Made by a program: the position numbers and the translations under genes. Shown one piece after another: positions 15,388 through 21,770 of a stretch of 21,770 bases of DNA. The stretch's first letter is position 1; each line of letters opens with the position of its first letter. The notes below the pieces were generated by a model that saw nothing but the letters and a program-made list of their open reading frames with translations, ran no database searches and was not told the DNA's origin. The DNA is from Sulfurovum sp. UBA1140. GTDB lineage: Bacteria; Campylobacterota; Campylobacteria; Campylobacterales; Sulfurovaceae. The stretch covers positions 1 through 21,770 of the forward strand of contig DCAF01000050.1 of assembly GCA_002311915.1 (NCBI GenBank), in the 5' to 3' direction.

Positions 15388-18109
15388 AATACTACTCATG
15401 CTAATATTACTCTTTAGCTCATTATCAGCAGAGGAGCGATATGCTTTTATTTACAGTAAAAATATTGATGACCGATTTATTAATTTTTACGACAAAGTCG
15501 TGGTTGAAGCCGAAGCAGTAGACAATATTTATGCCATACGCTACCCAAAAAAAATGGTTGCCTATGTAAGTGTGGGTGAGATTGAAGCGTGGAGAAAGAG
15601 CCAAAAGCCCTATCAAAAATCTTGGGTACTCTCTGAAAACAAAACATGGAACTCCTTAATTGCTGATCTTACTCAAGAGGGGTATCGAAATTTTGTACTT
15701 CAACGCATTCAAAAACTCCATAAACAGGGGTATCGAAATTTTTTCTTAGATACCATGGATTCTTATCATGTGCTAAGTAGCAATAAAAAGCTCTTTAAAA
15801 AACAACAAAGAGCTATTGTCTCCTTTATCCATAAAATACGACAAAAATACCCCAACTGTAAACTGATTATTAACCGTGGGTTTGAACTGCTCGATCAGAT
15901 TCATCAAGATATTGATGGGGTGGTAGCAGAGAGCCTACTTAATCGTTATAATCATGCTAAAAAATCCTATACAGACGTACCCAAAACAGACCAAGAGTGG
16001 TTACTTGAAAATTTAAAAAAAGCTCAAAACTACAATCTTGACACCGTCTCAATAGAGTACAGCGACCAATCAACCAAAGAGCGACATGCCATTGCCAAAC
16101 GGGTCAAAGCTTTAGGCGTTATTCCCTATGTTACCGATGGACTGCTTCAAGAGCAAGGGGAGTGCGATATTGAACGTGTTCGTCGAGATGTTCTGATTCT
16201 ATTTAATAAATCCCTATTTAAAGATAAAAATGCCGCCTACTCTGACGTACACCTTTTAACCTCGATGCCTTTGGAGTATTTTGGTTACGTGCCAATTTTA
16301 CATGACCTCTCAACCCAAGAACTTCCCCAACGGGTAGAAGACCGATACCACTCGGTAATAGTTTGGAGCAGTGGAACCACTAAAAATGATAAAAAACTCT
16401 ATGCTTGGGCAATAAAGATGCAAACAAAAGGGATTAAAATTCTCTTTCTAACAAATTTTGTCTTTACCCCCTCAGCAGAAAAACTTTATGCTTTTGGATT
16501 AAAGAGCGAACCCAACAACAACAGCTTTAGGGACAATACAACCACCACCTACCATCAACCCTACCAAACCTATGAGATACCTGCATCCATCGAGTATGAA
16601 GAGAGCATAATAACAGCCAAAGATGCACAGCCCATACTCTCGGTGAGCTATAAAAATGGTCAAACCAGTATGCCCATTGCCATTACCTCTTGGGGTGGCT
16701 ATGCACTGGATAATTCATTTCTGCTTAGTATCGACAACGAAAACTACTGGTCAATTGACCCTTTTAAATTTATAAAAGAGGCGTTAAAACTTGATAATAT
16801 TCCTATGCCCGACCCCACCACCGAAGCAGGTAGACGAATATTATTGGTACATGTTGATGGAGATGGATTTGTCGAACCTGTTAGAACCGACAACAAAAGA
16901 CTCTCTACAGAGTATTTAATAAAACATATTTATAAAAAATACCCCATTCCACAAACCGTCTCACTGATTCAAGGAGAGGTTGACACCATTGGTCTTTTCC
17001 CCAAACTTAGCCCAAAAATGAAACGTATATCTAAAGAACTCTATGCCATACCATGGATTGAACCTGCGAGTCATACCCTCTCACACCCTTTCTATTGGGA
17101 CAAAGTAACCAAACCCGAAAATGCTACCCCTAGTGTGGGAAAGAACTACCACCTCGCACTGCCCAACTACCACTTTTCATTAAAAAAAGAGACCATAGGA
17201 AGTATAGAGTTTTCCCTCTCTTTTGCACCCAAAACAAAACAGAATGAAAAGATACTCTTTTGGACGGGGGACTGTCTTCCGACCAAAAAGGTGTTGGCAT
17301 TTATAGAACGTCAAGGTATTCTAGCCATGAATGGGGGGGATACCACCATTAAAAAGAGTGACCCGTGGCTTAGTCACATTGCCCCTTTTGGACTCCAACG
17401 TGAAGAGTATTGGCAAATCTATACAGGTCAACAGAATGAAAATGTCTTTACCAACGATTGGCTAGGACCATTTTGGGGCTATAGAGATGTTATTGATACC
17501 TTTAAGATGACCGAAAGCCCCCGACGCTTAAAACCCATTAATATCTACTACCACTTCTATTCGGGTTCTAAAGTTGCTTCGCTTAAAGCCCTTGATGAGG
17601 TCTATAGTTGGGCAACCAAGCAGAAAACATCCAAACTCTATGCGTCGCAATATATTAGAAAAGCTCGTGGATTTTACCGTACTGCCATTGCCAAAACAGC
17701 CAATGGATATGAAATACGAAACAGTGGCTATCTGCGTACGGTACGTTTTAAGGGTAAGGTGCATGTCGATATAGCACAAAGTCAAGGGGTGGCAGGGTAT
17801 ACCTACCATCAAGGTCAGACCTATATCACACTGGACAAAAGAGAAGAGCATCAGATTAAACTCACCACTCAACCAAGCCATACACCTTATCTTATTGATG
17901 CCAATGGTTGGGTCGAGAGTTTCACACACAACAATCAGAACTACACGTTTAAACTTCAATCTAATGTTACTATAAAAGCAAATTTTTATCTTCCATCCTC
18001 TTGTCACCATCAACTATCCAAAGGAATAGAAGCAAAAAAGGTAAAAAATAGTCTCTCTATTTTTTCACATAGTCAACAAGGAGCAACCATTGCATTCCAG
18101 TGTCAATAA
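15317..18109 (+). CDS. pelA: Pel hydrolase/deacetylase PelA
   Basis: PelA trims and partly de-N-acetylates Pel in the periplasm. Residues are numbered from the TTG at 15317 (930 aa). The N-terminal glycoside hydrolase domain (about 42-280) has AYVSVGEIEAW (82-92), FFLDTMDSY (142-150) and VAESLLNRY (203-211), with Asp and Glu candidates for catalysis. A flavodoxin-like region follows (about 310-480). The polysaccharide deacetylase domain starts near 505, with metal-site Asp in HVDGDGF (512-518) and the H-x3-H pair in SHTLSHPF (His586, His590). A C-terminal beta domain ends the protein. The start is uncertain: TTG 15317 has no ribosome binding site, and ATG 15398 would leave an 11-residue signal peptide. 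An AGGAG at 15353-15357 points to an ATA at 15365, which would give an ideal signal peptide. It overlaps pelG and pelB. Confidence 0.94.
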   Translation: MYQVFTPSIKFYRSWTIKPICCNKILLMLILLFSSLSAEERYAFIYSKNIDDRFINFYDKVVVEAEAVDNIYAIRYPKKMVAYVSVGEIEAWRKSQKPYQKSWVLSENKTWNSLIADLTQEGYRNFVLQRIQKLHKQGYRNFFLDTMDSYHVLSSNKKLFKKQQRAIVSFIHKIRQKYPNCKLIINRGFELLDQIHQDIDGVVAESLLNRYNHAKKSYTDVPKTDQEWLLENLKKAQNYNLDTVSIEYSDQSTKERHAIAKRVKALGVIPYVTDGLLQEQGECDIERVRRDVLILFNKSLFKDKNAAYSDVHLLTSMPLEYFGYVPILHDLSTQELPQRVEDRYHSVIVWSSGTTKNDKKLYAWAIKMQTKGIKILFLTNFVFTPSAEKLYAFGLKSEPNNNSFRDNTTTTYHQPYQTYEIPASIEYEESIITAKDAQPILSVSYKNGQTSMPIAITSWGGYALDNSFLLSIDNENYWSIDPFKFIKEALKLDNIPMPDPTTEAGRRILLVHVDGDGFVEPVRTDNKRLSTEYLIKHIYKKYPIPQTVSLIQGEVDTIGLFPKLSPKMKRISKELYAIPWIEPASHTLSHPFYWDKVTKPENATPSVGKNYHLALPNYHFSLKKETIGSIEFSLSFAPKTKQNEKILFWTGDCLPTKKVLAFIERQGILAMNGGDTTIKKSDPWLSHIAPFGLQREEYWQIYTGQQNENVFTNDWLGPFWGYRDVIDTFKMTESPRRLKPINIYYHFYSGSKVASLKALDEVYSWATKQKTSKLYASQYIRKARGFYRTAIAKTANGYEIRNSGYLRTVRFKGKVHVDIAQSQGVAGYTYHQGQTYITLDKREEHQIKLTTQPSHTPYLIDANGWVESFTHNNQNYTFKLQSNVTIKANFYLPSSCHHQLSKGIEAKKVKNSLSIFSHSQQGATIAFQCQ

Positions 18110-21100
18110 CCATGATACCAGCACCTCTATTCTTTCACTCAAAGAGATTATGGGCATTATTATGGTTTTTAGCTTTGTACTCTATCTGCTATTTCCCAAA
18201 GAAGATATTGAACTGATTGTCGAGGGAGAGAGCAAGAACACCAACCTCTCTATTAATTACCTAGAGAGTATGTTGCTCTACTACCCTGACAATATAAAGT
18301 TACAAATGGCACTCATTAAAAACTATCGTTATGCAGGAGATTTAAATAAAGCTTTAAAACTTACGGATAAATTACTAAACAATACTACAGATAAAGAGTT
18401 ACAGAAATCTCTCTATAAAAGTCAATATATGATTTTAAAAGACCAATATTTTCAACTTAAAAATGAAGAAGAAAAAATATTTTTTATAAACAGACTAAAA
18501 GAGAAACTACTAAACTATTTTAATATTAAAGGAGAAAAAAAAGAGTACCTCTTTCTCTTTGCAGAAGCGACACAAATGGGTTTTCAAGCCCTTAAATACA
18601 AAGCACTAAAAGGATTAATGCGAGAAGAGCCTGACTTTATTGATTACGAATTAGAAAAAGAGGCTTTTTATCTGGCTTCGGCACTAGAATTCAAAGAGGA
18701 AGCCCAGTTTTATCTCTTTAGACTGTTAGAGTATGGTGAGATAGAGGGAAAACTCAAAGAACGTGCCTTAACCACCCTACTTGAAGCCGAAGAGTACAAC
18801 AGAGCCTCTGCCTTGGCAACTCAGCTTTTTTTAGAGAACAATGATAGTGAAATAAAAATAGCCTTTTTTAACATTGCCCTCTACACCCTTTTTCAAGATG
18901 AAGCCAACAATACCGAAGCGATTAAAAAACTTATTAAAACCTATGCCAGTAGTGGTGTATTAAAAGCGCACAACGTCTCGGTTGTTATAGAGGGGCTATT
19001 AAAAGTAGGTGACACCAAGGGAGCCAGTCAATTTGCCATGGACACCTTTAAAAGTAATCCTGAAAGCTTTAACGAAAAGGTAACCGAATTGGCAATTAAA
19101 AGTCTGATTTATCGCAGTGAACTGAAATCGGCACTGCATATTGCCCTCTTGGCTCATAAAAAGTTTCCCAAACGTCGTTGGCTTGACCAGAGTATTCAAC
19201 TCTGCTTATGGCTAGGAGAGATGAAAAAAGTAACCCAACTCAACCACCAAGGATACAAACTCTACGGTGATTTAAAATATGAGGCATACCTTTTAAAATC
19301 AACCACACTAGACAATGGCTATAAGCTTTTAGAAGAAATTTATAAGAATCGACTAAAAAAAGGTGACCTAAAAATGGTTAAAAAAATAGCCGAATATTAC
19401 AACTATACAGGAGAGATTCCCAAAGCAGAGACTTATTTTTTAAAACAGTTAAAAAAGAGACCCAACCAAGCCATTCATAAAGAAGCAATTCTATTTTCCT
19501 ATAAAAACAGTCATTATGCCAAAGGAATCAGACTCTATGAACAGTATAAAAAACGCTATGGCATGGAGAAAAAGCTACAAAAGCTCACCATTAAAAAGCT
19601 CTTGGCACTCAAACAGTTTAAAAAAGCCTACCATTTCTCTAAAGCCTTAGCGAATGCTAAAAAACATACGATTAAAATTCAAGCCACCTTTAAAAAATTG
19701 GGTTTAAACAATAGCTTTCCTTTTTATCGTAAGATAATAGAACTCGCTTGGATACAAAAAGATTACCCCTACCTTTATAAAATTTTATGGAAATTAGAGC
19801 ATGTTAACGAACTCAAAAGTAGTGATTATGAAAAACTCATTCACCTAGAAAAAGCACTAAACCAAGGAGAACGTGTTGCCTACCTTTATGAGAAGTCTTG
19901 GAAAAAGACCTCTAATCAAAGCTATCTATTTGCCCTTTTTTATAAATATATAGAAGATAAAAATATCCCCAAATTTCAATCACTCTTAACAAAGCTAACC
20001 CCTAAAGATAAAAAGAGTTTAAAAAAGAGTATCCACTATCATATCTTAATGGCAAATCATTATGTTCAAAACCAAGAGACCCAAAAAGCACTTAAGAGCT
20101 TTATTACAGCCCTTAAACTTGATAAAAACAGTGCCTTTACCCATCAAGCTTACTTGTGGTTTCTGCTAGACAATAAACTAAGCAAAAAACTGATTAAAGA
20201 GATACGTTTACTTAGAAAAAGTCCAAAACTTCAAGCTCAAGTTGGCTTTCCTTCAGTGGTGGGGGCAATGACCCTTCAAAAAACCGACTTGGCACTGCAT
20301 TGGTTAAAGCCTCTTTTAAAAACCAATGAGAACAGATTAGAGTACCAAATACTCTATGCCGATATTTTAGAACTGCAAGATAGAGCTATTGGAGCAAAAT
20401 ATGCACGAATTAAGCTTTTTAAAAAAATAAATCAGATGATAAAAAGCTCACCAAAACTGCTAAAAGATAAAGATTTTGCACGGGTCTATATGAGACTAGT
20501 CACCCTCTATGTTACCCCTTATGAAAAAAGAGCCATCTACTTTAAACAGTTTAAATCACTCTTTGCAAACGAAGATTACTTAGAGATGCAAATCAGTTGG
20601 TATGCCTCTAAAGGTGAAACAGGAAAAGTAAAAGAGTTGGTCTCTAAAAATAGCATTGATATTCCTTGGTTAAGTCTCTACTTGGCAATAGGGCTAGACC
20701 ATCAATTAAAAAAACAGAAACTGCTCAAAGAGCATAAAGAGATTCTACCCTTTAGAGACCGAGTCACTGCCACACTTGATACAGGTGATAGGAGTGGAGC
20801 CTACAGCCTTGCCTTTCAAAGCTTAGAAGAAAACAGCCGAGATACTGATTTGTACAAAATTTATCACAACATGGTCAATACAGACTACCCCAAAGGAGAG
20901 GTCTCTACAAAATATAAACACCTCTCTCCAAAAATAACCTCTATCCAAAACAGAGTAAGCTACCGATGGGGACTTTATAAAGGGATAGAATCTAAACTTT
21001 CGGTAGAGCAATACAGGTATCACCTAACAAACAATAAAAAGAACAATCTCTTTATCAATCATGTTGTGACCCTATCGTTAAAAAATCGTTTTAAAAAATT

Positions 21101-21743
21101 GCTTTGGAATGCTAAAGTTTCCCAACACGATACCCAGCATGATTTTTTGAGTGCCTCATTAGATTTAAAATACCGTACCAGCGATTTTACTGTAGAGGTT
21201 GCTACAAAATACCAAAATCAAACCGAACAGACACCACAACTGCAAATAGAGGGTATGGAGAATGCCGTTAAAGTCTCTGTTAAAAAATCGATCAACGGAT
21301 ATATGAATTTGGGCATATCTTATGAAGAGAAAAAGTACAAGAGACACGACCGTACCAATATTGGTAGCTCTCGTCATATTGCACTCAATGCTAACCATAT
21401 CATTCGTGCAGGGTATCCTGATATTACCCTAAACGGGTACATTAGCCTAAACCGATACCACCCAATGGGTGAGGAGATTCTACTTCCAAAAAGTTACACC
21501 GAATTTGGGCTACAACTAAGCATGGGAATGGGTGCTAAAAACTATATCCACAGAAGCTGGAAACCATTTGGTACCTTAGGAGTTGCTGTAAATAACCACC
21601 AAAATATCGGAACCAGTCTATCTTTAGGAATGGCAGGAAAAGTAAGAGGCGAAGACCTACTATACTTTCAATTTGATTACAGCAACGGAGTTAAAATGAT
21701 TAACGATGCCTCTTATGCCGTTCAGATGGGGTATAGGTTTTAA
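18090..21743 (+). CDS. pelB: Pel outer-membrane porin and TPR scaffold PelB
   Basis: PelB exports Pel across the outer membrane through a C-terminal beta-barrel, while its periplasmic TPR superhelix binds and stimulates PelA. This 1217-aa protein (P. aeruginosa PelB is 1193 aa) has a short N-terminal membrane helix (about 20-35), a very long helical TPR-like array (about 45-925, rich in Lys, Leu and Tyr) and a beta-barrel (about 930-1217) with alternating strands. It ends in YAVQMGYRF, the terminal phenylalanine typical of outer-membrane proteins recognised by the BAM machinery. The TTG start at 18090 is supported by AGGAG at 18079-18083, 6 bp upstream and inside pelA; the overlap is 20 bp. 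It is the last pel gene before the window ends 27 bp later, so more genes could follow. Confidence 0.93.
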   Translation: MHSSVNNHDTSTSILSLKEIMGIIMVFSFVLYLLFPKEDIELIVEGESKNTNLSINYLESMLLYYPDNIKLQMALIKNYRYAGDLNKALKLTDKLLNNTTDKELQKSLYKSQYMILKDQYFQLKNEEEKIFFINRLKEKLLNYFNIKGEKKEYLFLFAEATQMGFQALKYKALKGLMREEPDFIDYELEKEAFYLASALEFKEEAQFYLFRLLEYGEIEGKLKERALTTLLEAEEYNRASALATQLFLENNDSEIKIAFFNIALYTLFQDEANNTEAIKKLIKTYASSGVLKAHNVSVVIEGLLKVGDTKGASQFAMDTFKSNPESFNEKVTELAIKSLIYRSELKSALHIALLAHKKFPKRRWLDQSIQLCLWLGEMKKVTQLNHQGYKLYGDLKYEAYLLKSTTLDNGYKLLEEIYKNRLKKGDLKMVKKIAEYYNYTGEIPKAETYFLKQLKKRPNQAIHKEAILFSYKNSHYAKGIRLYEQYKKRYGMEKKLQKLTIKKLLALKQFKKAYHFSKALANAKKHTIKIQATFKKLGLNNSFPFYRKIIELAWIQKDYPYLYKILWKLEHVNELKSSDYEKLIHLEKALNQGERVAYLYEKSWKKTSNQSYLFALFYKYIEDKNIPKFQSLLTKLTPKDKKSLKKSIHYHILMANHYVQNQETQKALKSFITALKLDKNSAFTHQAYLWFLLDNKLSKKLIKEIRLLRKSPKLQAQVGFPSVVGAMTLQKTDLALHWLKPLLKTNENRLEYQILYADILELQDRAIGAKYARIKLFKKINQMIKSSPKLLKDKDFARVYMRLVTLYVTPYEKRAIYFKQFKSLFANEDYLEMQISWYASKGETGKVKELVSKNSIDIPWLSLYLAIGLDHQLKKQKLLKEHKEILPFRDRVTATLDTGDRSGAYSLAFQSLEENSRDTDLYKIYHNMVNTDYPKGEVSTKYKHLSPKITSIQNRVSYRWGLYKGIESKLSVEQYRYHLTNNKKNNLFINHVVTLSLKNRFKKLLWNAKVSQHDTQHDFLSASLDLKYRTSDFTVEVATKYQNQTEQTPQLQIEGMENAVKVSVKKSINGYMNLGISYEEKKYKRHDRTNIGSSRHIALNANHIIRAGYPDITLNGYISLNRYHPMGEEILLPKSYTEFGLQLSMGMGAKNYIHRSWKPFGTLGVAVNNHQNIGTSLSLGMAGKVRGEDLLYFQFDYSNGVKMINDASYAVQMGYRF

Positions 21744-21770
21744 AAATCTACACGTCACCTACCAAACCTC

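Noticed and set aside
15679..15742. Exact 16-bp direct repeat GGGGTATCGAAATTTT at 15679-15694 and 15727-15742
   Set aside because: Both copies encode GYRNF in frame within the PelA hydrolase domain and fit normal fold elements; probably local codon coincidence, not a mobile or regulatory repeat.
17528..18013. Minus-strand 161-codon open frame opposite pelA
   Set aside because: Antisense shadow over the conserved PelA C-terminal region; no support as a gene.

Overview
The window looks like a chromosomal segment of a free-living Campylobacterota (Epsilonproteobacteria; Sulfurimonas/Sulfurovum-like is my best guess). The basis is its AT-rich composition, TATAAT-type -10 boxes without clear -35 boxes, strong AGGAG ribosome binding sites, a short (about 600 aa) RecG, a two-subunit iron-sulfur fumarase, and a large multiheme cytochrome. 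No rRNA, tRNA or CRISPR array was seen.

Left part (1-5.5 kb) is housekeeping genes broken up by relics. proC (pyrroline-5-carboxylate reductase) is followed on the opposite strand by the C-terminal remnant of an IS4-type transposase. Next come a small secreted beta-rich protein of unknown function, a long-form ribosome hibernation factor (hpf), a four-helix membrane protein and recG; the last two are coupled on the minus strand by an ATGA overlap. Beyond recG lies a 56-codon fragment of a response-regulator receiver domain, cut off before its phospho-acceptor aspartate.

Middle part (5.5-9.5 kb) is energy metabolism. A membrane-anchored periplasmic cytochrome c with twelve CXXCH motifs is divergent from the fumarase alpha/beta pair. 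The pair would interconvert fumarate and malate in the oxidative or reductive TCA cycle.

Right part (9.6-21.7 kb) is a complete seven-gene Pel exopolysaccharide operon, all on the plus strand, in the order pelC-D-E-F-G-A-B. This is a rearrangement of the Pseudomonas aeruginosa order pelABCDEFG. PelF is the glycosyltransferase. PelD, PelE and PelG form the inner-membrane synthase/transport complex. PelA is the periplasmic hydrolase/deacetylase, PelC the outer-membrane lipoprotein, and PelB the TPR scaffold with the outer-membrane beta-barrel. Five of the six junctions overlap and the other has a 3-bp gap, so this should be one translationally coupled transcript for a secreted cationic amino-sugar biofilm polymer. 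PelD lacks any RxxD sequence, which suggests that c-di-GMP control of this machine differs from the Pseudomonas model.

Two copies of an oriented palindromic element (T6-GTGGGCA-loop-TGCCCAC) sit at gene 3' ends, one after fumB and one forming the last codons of the membrane protein. A terminator-like hairpin facing the opposite way lies upstream of pelC.
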